A program made the translations under genes and the position numbers. Below, in pieces: positions 24,733 through 34,348 of a DNA stretch of 51,020 nucleotides. Source of the DNA: an uncultured SAR324 cluster bacterium (lineage in GTDB: Bacteria; SAR324; NAC60-12); the NCBI GenBank assembly GCA_902562015.1, contig CACERX010000005.1, positions 1 through 51,020 on the forward strand, read 5' to 3'. Within the stretch, counting starts at the first letter, position 1; each line of letters opens with the position of its first letter. The notes below the pieces were generated by a model. That model had not been told where the DNA came from. It worked only from the letters and a program-made list of their open reading frames with translations, and made no database searches.

Positions 24733-26208
24733 TTGATTGAGAAGTATGATCTTTGTGTGATTGGAGGCGGACCATCCGGATACGCTGCAGCGATGCGCGC
24801 GGTAGATTTTGACAAAACCGTTTTGCTTGTAGAGCGTGACCGAATTGGTGGAGCAGGAATATATGATGGTGCACTTTCTTCAAAAACTTTTTGGGAAATA
24901 TCAAAAGAATTTGCCTCATTTTGTAAAAAAATGCGCCATTATGGTTTGAGTGAACCAATTGTTAATTTTCATAATGTTTTGCAGGAGGTAAACGATGCAG
25001 TTTTTGAAAGGTCTGATCAACTGAATGAACATCTAAGAAAGATAATACAGCAGCGTCCAAAACATTTCAGTTATTTAAAAGGGAATGCCAGTTTGTTGAA
25101 TAAAAGTGAGATTGAGGTAAAAACGGATTCCGGTTTTCAAAAAGTATTTGCAGAAAATATAATTATTGCTACAGGAAGTCGTCCTCGAAAAATTGACACT
25201 ATCCCATTCGATGAGGAAGTTATCATGACCAGTGATGGAATCAGTACATTGAAGGAATTTCCTAAAAGCCTTGTGATTCTGGGGGCAGGAGTTATAGGGT
25301 GCGAGTTTGCCACAATTTTTTCAAATTTTGGTAAAACGAATGTTCACCTCATCTCAAAAGACGAACGAATACTACCTTTCGAAGACGGAGATATGGCTCT
25401 GACAATTGAAAAAAATTTGGAGGCAAATGGTGTACTAATCCACCGGCTTTCAAAGCTTCACAAAATGGAGATTGTTGGCGGCGAGGTGGAGTATGTAATT
25501 GAACATCCAGATGGAGATAAAGAAACATTTCACGCGGAAAAAGCTCTTGTTTCAGTGGGGAGAATACCAAATATAGAAAACACAGGTTTGCGGGAAATTG
25601 GTTTGGAACTCAGTGAGTCTGGTTATATTGTTGACAACGATACTCAAACAAGTATTCCCAATATTTTCGCTGTTGGTGATATAACCGCAGATATAGCACT
25701 GGTAAATGTTGGAGAACTAGAAGGACGCCATGCAGTTGAAAAAATTTTCGGTAAGCCCAGAAGACCAATTATTTACGAAAATATTTCAACTATCATGTTT
25801 CTCAATCCAGAAGTAGCTGGCGTGGGAATGAACGAACAACAAGCACAAAAGTCAGGAATCGACTACCGTGTTGCAATTTTTGACTTTCGCTGTATACCTA
25901 GAGCCGTGGCAATGCGCAATACCGAGGGTTTTTTCAAAATTCTTGTTACAGATGATGAAAATATGAAAGTTCTGGGAATGCGCGCAGTCGGTGAACACGC
26001 ATCCAGTGCCATACAAGCTGTTGCTCTGTTAATTGCTACAAATAAAGGCATAGAAGAATTAGCCGAACTGATTCATCCACATCCCTCAATCATTGAAGGG
26101 ATACAAGAATGTATACGTGTGCTTCTTGGAAAGTCTATCTACAAGCCTAATATTTTTCAGGATTATCTTGTATATAGATGCTACAGAAATGGCGAATTAA
26201 TCGAATGA
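24733..26208 (+). CDS. Dihydrolipoamide-dehydrogenase-like flavoprotein lacking the redox cysteines
   Basis: 491 residues, full length for the Lpd/SthA/GR family. The FAD dinucleotide motif is CVIGGGPSGYAAAMRA and the NAD motif is VILGAGVIGCEFATIF. The FAD-ribityl motif is IPNIFAVGDI. The C-terminal His-Glu dyad region is IHPHPSIIEGIQE. In family members the active site reads GGTCxNxGCIPSK; here residues 39-51 are GGAGIYDGALSSK, so both cysteines are absent (Gly42, Ala47). Disulfide chemistry on lipoamide is therefore excluded. Soluble transhydrogenase SthA, which also lacks the complete disulfide, is the nearest functional comparison (inference). The start is a TTG with no ribosome site, 24 bases after the preceding gene. 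Confidence 0.8.
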   Translation: MIEKYDLCVIGGGPSGYAAAMRAVDFDKTVLLVERDRIGGAGIYDGALSSKTFWEISKEFASFCKKMRHYGLSEPIVNFHNVLQEVNDAVFERSDQLNEHLRKIIQQRPKHFSYLKGNASLLNKSEIEVKTDSGFQKVFAENIIIATGSRPRKIDTIPFDEEVIMTSDGISTLKEFPKSLVILGAGVIGCEFATIFSNFGKTNVHLISKDERILPFEDGDMALTIEKNLEANGVLIHRLSKLHKMEIVGGEVEYVIEHPDGDKETFHAEKALVSVGRIPNIENTGLREIGLELSESGYIVDNDTQTSIPNIFAVGDITADIALVNVGELEGRHAVEKIFGKPRRPIIYENISTIMFLNPEVAGVGMNEQQAQKSGIDYRVAIFDFRCIPRAVAMRNTEGFFKILVTDDENMKVLGMRAVGEHASSAIQAVALLIATNKGIEELAELIHPHPSIIEGIQECIRVLLGKSIYKPNIFQDYLVYRCYRNGELIE

Positions 26209-26427
26209 AATTTTTTCTCCCCCCGCCCTTCTTAAAAATCCTTTTAAAATTAATAATTAATTATTGTTTTTGAGTGTAATTATAAAAAATAATATTCAGA
26301 TCAAAATTCTTAACAAATTCAGAATTAAGGTTTGATTGAAAATCTGAATGGTGGGAATAGTTGAAATCATGAAAATCAATTGTTATATCATCATTTTTTT
26401 TGATTTTACGAAGTCTTAATTTTCTAG

Positions 26428-26952
26428 TCAAATTGACTTTGAAGAAGCACTATTTTTTTTATGAAAAAATAGTGGAATTATAAAGAACACAACCCCTACA
26501 CTTATGCAACAGTCAGCAATATTGTTTACAAAAAAGCTGGTTTCGTACCAGCGAAAGTGGAAGAAATCTGTCACATAGCCGTAAAATACACGATCAATTA
26601 AGTTTCCTGCTGCACCTGGAATTACGCATACGAGCCCTGAACGAGTGTAAAAATCTAGTTCATCCCAGTACCTGTTCTGGTAATAAAGCATAGCCACTGT
26701 AGCTACCAATGATACTCCAACCAGCAGTGGGATTCTAATTGAGTCGGGATAATCAGCCAAAAAACTGAAGCTAACACCACGATTTTGTACGTGTGTAAGT
26801 TCTAAAAAATTTATTAACACCTCGCTAGTTTCATATAAAGGTATATTGGTCCTGACCCAAATTTTTGAACCAAGATCCAACCCCAAAAAAAAGATCATTA
26901 TTAACCAGTTTGTTAAAAATGAAGCTGATTTTATTTTCACAAAAAAATTCAA
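26428..26952 (-). CDS. lspA: Lipoprotein signal peptidase (signal peptidase II)
   Basis: 174 residues with four transmembrane helices. The aspartyl-protease residues are Asp129 (GYVTDFF) and Asp147 (NNIADCCISVG). PGAAGNLIDRVFYG and THVQNRGVSFSFL are the other family blocks. It cleaves prolipoproteins after lipid attachment at the inner membrane; at least two lipoproteins occur in this window. The start is a TTG four bases after the hisS stop codon; a GTG at codon 5 is an alternative. The 219-base convergent gap to its left contains AT-rich inverted repeats and an odd C-rich patch but no gene. Confidence 0.93.
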   Translation of the reverse strand: MNFFVKIKSASFLTNWLIMIFFLGLDLGSKIWVRTNIPLYETSEVLINFLELTHVQNRGVSFSFLADYPDSIRIPLLVGVSLVATVAMLYYQNRYWDELDFYTRSGLVCVIPGAAGNLIDRVFYGYVTDFFHFRWYETSFFVNNIADCCISVGVVFFIIPLFFHKKNSASSKSI

Positions 26953-26956
26953 TTGA

Positions 26957-28231
26957 CTACTCTACCTTAGAAATTAAATCAGCAATTTTGACTGTTTTCT
27001 GTTTATGCAGAATCATATCCCTGACTACAACTTTATTTTCAACAAGTTCTTCAGGAAAAAGCAGGATTGCTTTTTCAGCACCAGATTCGTTAGCCTGTCG
27101 CATAGTTTTTTTCATTTTTTTCATGCTGAAATTACAGTCAACTGCAGATCCTCGCATACGTAACTCAGACGCGAGTTTTAGAGCTATCCCGACCTGTTCA
27201 TTGGCGAATGGTATAATTGTATATTCAAGTTTTTTAGGAAGTTCTGGGAAACGTCCCAACTCCTTCAAAACGTCTAAAACAACAACATCACCAAAACCAA
27301 ATCCTACTGCTGGTACGGTTTCTCCTCCGAATGCAGAAAGCAGAGAATCATATCTTCCTCCGCCGCAGATTGCCCGATGCTTTTTTTCTGGGCTGTTAAC
27401 CTCAAATACTGCTCCTGTGTAATAAGAAAGTCCTCTTACGATAGAAATATCGAATTTCAGGTAGTCTGAGTAGCCTGCAGTATCCATCATACCCATTAAG
27501 CTATCCAAATCCTCTACCCCTTTAGTATCACTCAGGTTTGCTTGAATATCCTTTAAGTCTGTGTTTGATAGATACTCATTCAGCTTTCCCACTTGTTTAT
27601 CTGACATCCCTGCATCTTCCAACATAGTAACTAATACCTCTGATGAAATTTTGTCTCGTTTATCAAGAATTACCATGACTTTGTTGTGCATATCTTTAGG
27701 GACATTTAGTTGAGATAAAATCGAGTTTAGAATCCGACGATCATTGATAAAAATTTTAAATTCTTTTTTTGTAAGTCCCATTGATTCACAGGCAGAAATT
27801 AGCAGCAATAGAATTTCTGCCTCTGCTAAAATATTTGGTTGGCCGATAATATCAGCATTCCATTGAAAATGTTCACGGCGCCTGCCTTTTGTCATTCTTT
27901 CATAACGAAAACATTGGGGCATTGAAAACCACTTTATCGGGAATGATAATGATTTTTTTTGCTGAAGAATCAGTCTTGCAAGTGAAGGAGTCATTTCTGG
28001 CCGTAAGCTTAAACGTCTTCCACTCTTGTCCTCAAAACTGAAAAGCTGCTTGCTGATTTCATCACCGGCTTTTCTGAGGTAGAGATTTTCATGTTCAAGA
28101 ATACAGGTATCATATTCTTCAAATCCAGCCTGAACCGAGGTTCTTCGCCAGATTTCAAATAACCAGTTGCGTAATCGCATTTCTTCAGGAAAGAAGTCCC
28201 GAGTACCCTTAACAGGCTGCAAATCAATCAT
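26957..28231 (-). CDS. hisS: Histidine-tRNA ligase
   Basis: 424 residues. Class II motifs are visible: VKGTRDFFPEEMRLRNWLF at the N-terminus and RPEMTPSLARLIL (motif 2 lead). QCFRYERMTKGRRREHFQWN contains motif 2. The His-specific segments are RGLSYYTGAVFEV and ICGGGRYDSL, and motif 3 is PAVGFGFGDVVVL. The C-terminal anticodon-binding domain follows. It charges tRNA-His in the cytoplasm. It lies in a minus-strand run udg-hisS-lspA with gaps of 38 and 4 bases. Confidence 0.96.
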   Translation of the reverse strand: MIDLQPVKGTRDFFPEEMRLRNWLFEIWRRTSVQAGFEEYDTCILEHENLYLRKAGDEISKQLFSFEDKSGRRLSLRPEMTPSLARLILQQKKSLSFPIKWFSMPQCFRYERMTKGRRREHFQWNADIIGQPNILAEAEILLLLISACESMGLTKKEFKIFINDRRILNSILSQLNVPKDMHNKVMVILDKRDKISSEVLVTMLEDAGMSDKQVGKLNEYLSNTDLKDIQANLSDTKGVEDLDSLMGMMDTAGYSDYLKFDISIVRGLSYYTGAVFEVNSPEKKHRAICGGGRYDSLLSAFGGETVPAVGFGFGDVVVLDVLKELGRFPELPKKLEYTIIPFANEQVGIALKLASELRMRGSAVDCNFSMKKMKKTMRQANESGAEKAILLFPEELVENKVVVRDMILHKQKTVKIADLISKVE

Positions 28232-28269
28232 ATTTTTAAAAAACTGTTTTCATTTAATTTTCTTCCCAC

Positions 28270-29166
28270 TTACCCATGAATATTTTTAAAAGCTAATTCT
28301 GCAATTATTTTAAAATCCTCCCACGCCTCGGGCATTGCAGAACGATTTCGCAAGAGATAAGACGGGTGAAAAGTAGGCAATAATGTCCATTTCTCATAAT
28401 GTTCAATCTTTCCATGTGCTTTAGTAATTCCATGTGCATCAGTAATAAATGTTTTTGTAGGAATATTTCCAAGAGTTACAATTAACTTTGGATTCAGAAT
28501 TTCTATTTGCTTTTTAATAATAGGGAGACAGCAAGAAATTTCTGCAGGAGTAGGATTCCTGTTTTCAGGAGGCCGGCATTTTACAATATTTGTGATATAA
28601 ACATCATCACGCTCAATTCCGATTGAGCTTATCATTTTTGTTAGTAACCTGCCTGCACGTCCGACAAAAGGCTCACCCTGAGAATCTTCATCTGCACCTG
28701 GTCCCTCGCCAATGAACATTATTGAAGGATTTGACAGACCTTCACCAAAAACTAGGTTATTCCTTGTTTTTCCTAATGGGCACCTTTGACATGCTTTATA
28801 TTTTTCAAAAAGCTCAGAAAGAGAGTTAATATTTTTTGCTAAGTCTTGCGACTTATTTATTTGAGTAAAAGTCTTGGTTATATGCTGTTGTTTTAAATTA
28901 TTTATTTTAGTTTTGTCAGTTGTTTCTGATGGTTTGGGAATTCCAATTCTAGGATTTTCTTTTGAATTTTCATGAAACTTTTTCGGCTTTATGGAGGTTT
29001 TATTTTTAGTTGTGTGGTTTTCTGTAGAGATTATTTCTTCTATACCATCAATCACACTTTTCAACTCAAAATCCGGCAGTGCTCTAATATTAATGTATTT
29101 AAGTCCTTTCTTATTCAGAGAAAGCAACTGGGTTTCAATTTTTAGCAGCAAAGAAGAATAATTCAA
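28270..29166 (-). CDS. udg: Type-4/5-like uracil-DNA glycosylase with Fe-S cluster
   Basis: 298 residues. The catalytic domain begins at about residue 125 with CQRCPLGKTRNNLVFGEG, holding two Fe-S cysteines. IMFIGEGPGADEDSQGEPFVG is motif A, and KCRPPENRNPTPAEISCC supplies the other two cysteines. LLPTFHPSYLLR is the C-terminal His motif. This is the family-4 uracil-DNA glycosylase pattern, which removes uracil from DNA. The first 120 residues are a polar Lys/Asn-rich extension of unknown role. The start is TTG 29166 by default; no ATG is available and no clear ribosome site is seen. Confidence 0.9.
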   Translation of the reverse strand: MNYSSLLLKIETQLLSLNKKGLKYINIRALPDFELKSVIDGIEEIISTENHTTKNKTSIKPKKFHENSKENPRIGIPKPSETTDKTKINNLKQQHITKTFTQINKSQDLAKNINSLSELFEKYKACQRCPLGKTRNNLVFGEGLSNPSIMFIGEGPGADEDSQGEPFVGRAGRLLTKMISSIGIERDDVYITNIVKCRPPENRNPTPAEISCCLPIIKKQIEILNPKLIVTLGNIPTKTFITDAHGITKAHGKIEHYEKWTLLPTFHPSYLLRNRSAMPEAWEDFKIIAELAFKNIHG

Positions 29167-29309
29167 ACAATTATCCAGTGAAGGGTTTCTATAAAACTTG
29201 TGCTTTAATTTTAAATTATATTGTTTCCTGAATTTCTACAATCCTCTATCTATCTTTTCCGAAAAATCTATACAAAGTAAGAATCTAATTAAATATGTAG
29301 TTCTTAAAA

Positions 29310-30665
29310 CTACAATATATATCGGCTCAAATCTTGATTTTTTAGCAGGTTTGAGAGTCGGCTTTGAATATATTGTGGAGTCACTGAAATTTTTTGATCC
29401 TTCAATTCTGGAGCAGTAAAACTGACTTCTTCCAGCAATTGTTCCATAACAGTGTGAAGTCTTCTGGCACCAATATTTTCTGAATCTTCATTTATTTGAC
29501 ATGAAATTTCCGCAATTTTATCAATTGCATCTTTAGTAAATTCTAGCTTTACTCCCTCAGTTTTCAAAAGAGCCGTATATTGAACTATCAGGGCATTTTT
29601 TGGTTCAGTAAGTATTCGTACAAAATCTTTTTTGTTAAGTGAAAGTAGTTCAACTCTTATTGGAAACCGTCCCTGTAGTTCTGGAATCATATCAGACGGT
29701 TTTGTAAGATGGAAAGCACCTGCGGCGATGAATAGGATATGGTCTGTTTTAACTGGTCCGTACTTTGTGTTTACGGTAGATCCTTCTACAATAGGTAGCA
29801 GATCCCGCTGAACTCCTTCTCTGGAAACGTCAGGACCTTGAGAATGGCTTCGGCGTGAAGCAATCTTATCCACTTCGTCCAAAAATATAATTCCACTCTG
29901 TTCAACTCGCTTTAAAGCTTCCCTGGAGACTTCCTCCATATCTATTAGCTTGCTTACTTCTTCCTGCTGCAATATATTTCGTGCGTCTTCAATGCTGACA
30001 CGACGACGTTTAGACTGCTTGGGCATCATGTTAGCGAGCATATCACGAATGTTCATATCCATATTTTCATTCATAGAAATCGGCATAAATTCCATTACCG
30101 CGCCTGAAGGCCTTTCAGCAACATCCAGTTCAACAACTCTTTGATCTAACTCACCTGAACGAAGTTTCTTGCGGAATTTTTCTCGAGTAGGGTTCAGTTC
30201 TGCTTTCTCTACAGAATCATCTTGTTTGTCTCCTACAGCAGGAAGCAATAGATTCAACAGACGTTCTTCAACCATTTCTTTGGCTGCATCATGTTTCCGG
30301 TCCATCTGCTCCTGTCGAACCATGTTAACCGAGTTATCAGTTAAATCCCGAATCATTGACTCAACATCACGTCCCACGTAACCTACTTCAGTAAATTTAG
30401 ATGCTTCAACTTTTATAAATGGAGCATTTACAAGTCTGGAAATACGACGAGCAATTTCAGTTTTACCTATACCAGTAGCACCAATCATGATTATATTTTT
30501 TGGCAAAATCTCATCTTTTAAGTCTTCACCCAGTTGCAGGCGTCTCCAGCGATTTCTTAGCGCGATTGCAACAGCTTTCTTTGCATCTGTCTGACCAATT
30601 ATGTATCGGTCAAGCGCATCAACCGTCTCCTGGGGTGTCATATTGTTTTCAGTTGTTGTTATCAT
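29310..30665 (-). CDS. hslU: ATP-dependent protease ATPase subunit HslU
   Basis: 451 residues. It has the N-terminal [20 protein letters not shown], Walker [16 protein letters not shown], the HslU pore motif GYVGRDVES and Walker [12 protein letters not shown]. The C-terminus SRYIL docks into HslV. HslU unfolds substrates and feeds them to the HslV peptidase. It starts four bases after the hslV stop codon, the standard hslV-hslU operon. Confidence 0.97.
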   Translation of the reverse strand: MITTTENNMTPQETVDALDRYIIGQTDAKKAVAIALRNRWRRLQLGEDLKDEILPKNIIMIGATGIGKTEIARRISRLVNAPFIKVEASKFTEVGYVGRDVESMIRDLTDNSVNMVRQEQMDRKHDAAKEMVEERLLNLLLPAVGDKQDDSVEKAELNPTREKFRKKLRSGELDQRVVELDVAERPSGAVMEFMPISMNENMDMNIRDMLANMMPKQSKRRRVSIEDARNILQQEEVSKLIDMEEVSREALKRVEQSGIIFLDEVDKIASRRSHSQGPDVSREGVQRDLLPIVEGSTVNTKYGPVKTDHILFIAAGAFHLTKPSDMIPELQGRFPIRVELLSLNKKDFVRILTEPKNALIVQYTALLKTEGVKLEFTKDAIDKIAEISCQINEDSENIGARRLHTVMEQLLEEVSFTAPELKDQKISVTPQYIQSRLSNLLKNQDLSRYIL

Positions 30666-30669
30666 GAGT

Positions 30670-31191
30670 TTAGAATTTTAATTCTTCGAAGGTTATGTTG
30701 TCATTGGTATAGATACAAATATCTGAAGCTACTTTCATTGATTTTTGTGCAATTTCCCTTGGACTTAGTTTTGTGTCAATTAAAGCTCTGGCTGCGGCTA
30801 AAGCATACATTCCACCAGAACCAATTCCAATAAGACCGTCATCAGGTTCAATTACATCTCCGTTTCCGGAAATTACAAGTGATGCTTCTGCACTTGAAAC
30901 AGCAAGAAGTGCCTCTAGATTACGCAGCATTTTGTCTGTTCGCCATTCTTTGGCCAGTTCTACTGCAGAGCGCAGCAGTTTACCATTGTACTGCTCAAGT
31001 TTTTCATCAAATTTTTCAAACAGTGTAAATGCATCTGCTGTCGAACCAGCGAAACCTGCTATAACCTTACCATCATAGGTGTTTCTTAATTTACGGGCAG
31101 ATGGCTTCATTATTGTGTTCTGCATAGAAACTTGGCCGTCACCAGCCATTACCACGCAATTCCCTTTGCGCACGCTTAAAATAGTCGTCAT
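30670..31191 (-). CDS. hslV: ATP-dependent protease peptidase subunit HslV
   Basis: 173 residues. After Met removal the N-terminal Thr of [19 protein letters not shown] is the catalytic nucleophile. [18 protein letters not shown] and the Lys of SARKL are conserved, and the protein ends in the usual [17 protein letters not shown] region. It forms the two-ring proteolytic core of HslVU. The 114 bases upstream contain a GGCAT/ATGCC stem with a long loop, of unclear meaning. Confidence 0.97.
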   Translation of the reverse strand: MTTILSVRKGNCVVMAGDGQVSMQNTIMKPSARKLRNTYDGKVIAGFAGSTADAFTLFEKFDEKLEQYNGKLLRSAVELAKEWRTDKMLRNLEALLAVSSAEASLVISGNGDVIEPDDGLIGIGSGGMYALAAARALIDTKLSPREIAQKSMKVASDICIYTNDNITFEELKF

Positions 31192-31305
31192 ATATTATAT
31201 TTTCCTAAAGTTTTCTGATTTTGAAAGATTATATCTTACCAATTGGGGAGGCATTGTCCAGACGAGAGATGGATGCCTGATCAAAGTTAAAAGAGAGACA
31301 TTCAG

Positions 31306-31872
31306 TCAATTTTTTGGTAAATTCTGAAAATATGTGACAATGTACTTATAACCGCTCCAAAGAGAAATCCCTGTCGCAATCCACAGCATAATAACGCCTA
31401 TTTCATGACACGGAAGACCGATTGTGTTGTAATGTATGATCAGGAACCCAACAGCTACCATCTGTGTTATTGTCTTACTTTTTCCTCCACTACTAGCAGC
31501 AATAATTACTCCTTCTGCTGCTGCAATTGATCTTAATCCGTTGATTATCAGTTCTCGCGCGATCAGGATCATTGTCAAATATGCAGGTGCTCTTTCAATT
31601 GCTACTAATAGAATCAACAAAGAACAAATCAATATTTTATCTGCAACAGGATCTAGAAGTTTCCCTATTTTTGTTGCTTTGCCCTGATGTCTTGCAATGG
31701 CACCATCCCAATAGTCTGTCAGGCAGGCAATAAAAAAAACTAGCCATGTTACCAGCAGAATCGATTGATCTTCTTCACCAAAAACTACGCCTGCATAAAT
31801 AAATGGTACCAATGCAACACGGAGCAATGTCAAATGGTTTGCGGTAAGCCATTTTGAAAAAAAAGCAACCAT
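31306..31872 (-). CDS. pgsA: CDP-diacylglycerol-glycerol-3-phosphate 3-phosphatidyltransferase
   Basis: About 188 residues from ATG 31872, which has AGGA eight bases upstream; a TTG at 31908 would add 12 residues. NHLTLLRVALVPFIYAGV is the family start. The CDP-alcohol phosphotransferase signature is DYWDGAIARHQGKATKIGKL followed by LDPVADK, with all three Asp, the Gly and the Arg present. It makes phosphatidylglycerophosphate in the membrane, the precursor of phosphatidylglycerol. It is the first gene of the minus-strand run continuing to hslVU, and divergent from hemA. Confidence 0.93.
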   Translation of the reverse strand: MVAFFSKWLTANHLTLLRVALVPFIYAGVVFGEEDQSILLVTWLVFFIACLTDYWDGAIARHQGKATKIGKLLDPVADKILICSLLILLVAIERAPAYLTMILIARELIINGLRSIAAAEGVIIAASSGGKSKTITQMVAVGFLIIHYNTIGLPCHEIGVIMLWIATGISLWSGYKYIVTYFQNLPKN

Positions 31873-31947
31873 AAAAAAAATCCTGTCTTGAGTTATTTTA
31901 GGTGTCAAGTTATGATGCGTCGATTTGGCAAAAAAAGCAATTTACCA

Positions 31948-31975
31948 TTGATTTGTTCTGAAACTTTTGTAGAAA
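31948..31975 (+). promoter_or_regulatory. Promoter candidate for hemA-hemC
   Basis: TTGATT (31948-31953), a 16-base spacer, TAGAAA (31970-31975), 47 bases before hemA. Moderate match only. Confidence 0.35.
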
Positions 31976-32022
31976 ATAGTTTTTTTGTCTCAAAATTGGG
32001 AGAATATTTTTATTGATCACTT

Positions 32023-33330
32023 ATGCAAATTACTGTAATAGGATGGAATTTTAAAAATACACCTATTGAAGTTAGGGAGCGATTAGCCTTGACCCAAGAT
32101 CAGCAAATTGAGCTGGCAAAACGGCTAAAAGAAAACTTCAATCTAGGTGGAATTTTAATATTATGCACCTGTAACCGTACAGAGTTATTCCTTGTCAATG
32201 CAGAGAAGCAACTAAATCAGATTATTGAAATTCTTCAAAAGTATTGGAATATACCCGAACTTCGCGAAAGTGTTTATATTATGAAAAATCTTGACGCTTC
32301 GAGACATATGTTCAGGGTTGCTTCAAGTCTAGACTCCATGGTACTTGGAGAGCCTCAGATTCTAGGCCAGCTAAAAGATGCTTTTAATTATTTTAGTAAG
32401 GCAGAACTAACAGGGAAATTGCTTCACTCGCTGTTCACTCGGGCATTTTCCACTGCAAAAAGGGTGCGTACAGAAACCAGTGTCGCAAGTAACGCAGTTT
32501 CCGTAAGTTATGCTGCAGTAGAATTAGCAAAACACATTTTTGAAGATTTATCAAAACAAAGTGTAATTGTGATTGGGGCAGGAGAAATGGCTGAGCTGGC
32601 TGTTCAGAATATGATGCGCAGTGGAATTTCACAGTTATTTGTAACCAATAGAACATTTGCTAGTGCAGCAAAGCTGGCAGAAAAATTTCAAGGACTAGCA
32701 GTGCCTTTCGAACATCTTAATCGGCATCTCCATCAAGCAGACATTGTTATAAGCTCAACAGGATCGCGAAAGTTTATCATAACACAAGAATTGGTAAAAA
32801 AATGTTTAGTTAAACGGATGGGCAATCCCATGTTTTTTATAGATATTGCAGTTCCAAGGGATATTGATCCCGAAATAAATGATCAGCATGGGGCTTTCTG
32901 CTACAATATTGATGATTTACAAACGATTGTTTGGAAAAACCAGGAAGAACGAAAAAAAGAATCTATAAAGGCTGAAGAAATAGTGGAAGATGAATTATCC
33001 AAATTAGAAATATGGTTCAAGTCTCTTTCTGCAGTTCCGACCATTAGAAGTTTACGCAAAGTATTCCACTTTACTGCTGAAGAAGAATTACAGAAAGTTT
33101 TTAAACGCATTAAGAAAATGTCTGATTCAGAGCGTAAGGAAATTGAACATTTCGCTTACAGGCTTGTAAACAAACTTTTGCATGATCCGTCTCAAAACCT
33201 GAAACAGCTTGCACAGGAAGAAGATTCACACCTCTACATGGAATCAATTGCAAAATTGTTTGATTTAAGTCCTACTTCTTTAGGAAAGGATGTCCAACAA
33301 AAGCTCAGACTTAAAATCATAAAATCATGA
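32023..33330 (+). CDS. hemA: Glutamyl-tRNA reductase
   Basis: 435 residues. The catalytic Cys50 lies in LCTCNRTELF. The conserved LDSMVLGEPQILGQLKDAF, the NADPH motif VIVIGAGEMAELAVQNM and the segment FIDIAVPRDIDPEI are present. The C-terminal dimerisation helices follow. It reduces the activated glutamate of Glu-tRNA to glutamate-1-semialdehyde, the first committed step of the C5 route to haem. hemC starts three bases after its stop codon. Use of the C5 path argues against an alphaproteobacterial ALA-synthase-type organism. Confidence 0.97.
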   Translation: MQITVIGWNFKNTPIEVRERLALTQDQQIELAKRLKENFNLGGILILCTCNRTELFLVNAEKQLNQIIEILQKYWNIPELRESVYIMKNLDASRHMFRVASSLDSMVLGEPQILGQLKDAFNYFSKAELTGKLLHSLFTRAFSTAKRVRTETSVASNAVSVSYAAVELAKHIFEDLSKQSVIVIGAGEMAELAVQNMMRSGISQLFVTNRTFASAAKLAEKFQGLAVPFEHLNRHLHQADIVISSTGSRKFIITQELVKKCLVKRMGNPMFFIDIAVPRDIDPEINDQHGAFCYNIDDLQTIVWKNQEERKKESIKAEEIVEDELSKLEIWFKSLSAVPTIRSLRKVFHFTAEEELQKVFKRIKKMSDSERKEIEHFAYRLVNKLLHDPSQNLKQLAQEEDSHLYMESIAKLFDLSPTSLGKDVQQKLRLKIIKS

Positions 33331-33333
33331 CAC

Positions 33334-34296
33334 ATGTCTAACGCTTTATCAAAAAGCGGCAAAAAAAATCCTACCTTAACAATCGCAACTAGAGGCAGTA
33401 CCCTCGCGCTTTGGCAGGCAAATTGGGTAAGGGAAAAAATAAATGAACAGCATTCGGAAATTACGGTTGAATTATTAACCGTAAAAACTGCCGGTGACCT
33501 TAACCAGCATCAACCCTTGTCAGAAATTGGAGGAAAAGGACTTTTTGTAAAAGACCTTGAAAAAGCTTTGCTTGAAGGAAGAGCTGATATTGCAGTACAC
33601 AGTATGAAGGATGTGACGGGCATTTTACCTGAAGGGCTGGAGATTTCTGTTATCGCAGAAAGAGATGACCCTCGAGATGCATGGATTTGCCCAAAATATG
33701 AAAGCATTGAAAACTTACCCAAAGGTGCAACTGTTGGAACAAGTTCTTTACGTCGGTCAGCTTTCTTGAAACATCATAGACCTGATATAGAAGTTCGTAG
33801 CTTGCGTGGTAATGTGACTACTCGGCTTGGTAAACTAGATAGAGGAGAAGTTGATGCTATAATTTTGGCCGTATCAGGATTAAAGCGGATAAATCTAGAA
33901 AATCGTATTAATAAAATTTTTCCAATAAAATGGATGCTCCCCGCAATCGGCCAAGGGGCAATTGGAATTGAAACTAGAACAGGCGATCATAGTACCCTAA
34001 GTTTGGTAGAGCACATCAATGATCCTGTAACTTATAGTTGTTTGCTTGCAGAGAGATCTTTGCTCTTGGAGCTTGAAGGGAATTGTCAAATCCCATTAGC
34101 AGCCTATTGCATCAGCAAATCTGAGAATCTGCATCTGAAGTCAGCACTTTGTGACCCTGAAGGTAAATCATTGATTGAATATGAAGCACGAGCTCAAAAA
34201 CTTAATGCTGTAAGTCTTGGTAAAGACTCTGCAGAATGGCTACTTAACAATGGTGGTGATAAAATTTTACAAAAGTTCAAAGCTAAATTAAAATGA
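33334..34296 (+). CDS. hemC: Porphobilinogen deaminase (hydroxymethylbilane synthase)
   Basis: 320 residues. IATRGSTLALWQANWV, GGKGLFVKDLEKALLEGRAD and AVHSMKDVTG are diagnostic, as is TSSLRRSAFL with the pyrrole-contacting arginines. The Cys that carries the dipyrromethane cofactor is in LEGNCQIPLAAYC. It joins four porphobilinogen units into hydroxymethylbilane. It is coupled to hemA by a three-base gap. No hemD is seen downstream; the next gene is a ferredoxin-NADP reductase. Confidence 0.97.
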   Translation: MSNALSKSGKKNPTLTIATRGSTLALWQANWVREKINEQHSEITVELLTVKTAGDLNQHQPLSEIGGKGLFVKDLEKALLEGRADIAVHSMKDVTGILPEGLEISVIAERDDPRDAWICPKYESIENLPKGATVGTSSLRRSAFLKHHRPDIEVRSLRGNVTTRLGKLDRGEVDAIILAVSGLKRINLENRINKIFPIKWMLPAIGQGAIGIETRTGDHSTLSLVEHINDPVTYSCLLAERSLLLELEGNCQIPLAAYCISKSENLHLKSALCDPEGKSLIEYEARAQKLNAVSLGKDSAEWLLNNGGDKILQKFKAKLK

Positions 34297-34348
34297 GTTA
34301 TCCTTTCAATTTTTTATATTATTAGTTTAGTAACGTTTTTTATAAAAA

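Noticed and set aside
26214..26235. A C-rich patch (CTCCCCCCGCCC) in otherwise AT-rich DNA after the Lpd-like gene
   Set aside because: It has no partner repeat or hairpin and is too short to call as any element.
29198..29419. A 73-codon plus-strand frame at the end of hslU
   Set aside because: It overlaps the 3' end of hslU on the other strand and has no ribosome-binding site or recognisable motif.
31079..31327. An 82-codon plus-strand frame upstream of hslV
   Set aside because: It is antisense to hslV and the end of pgsA, with no independent support.
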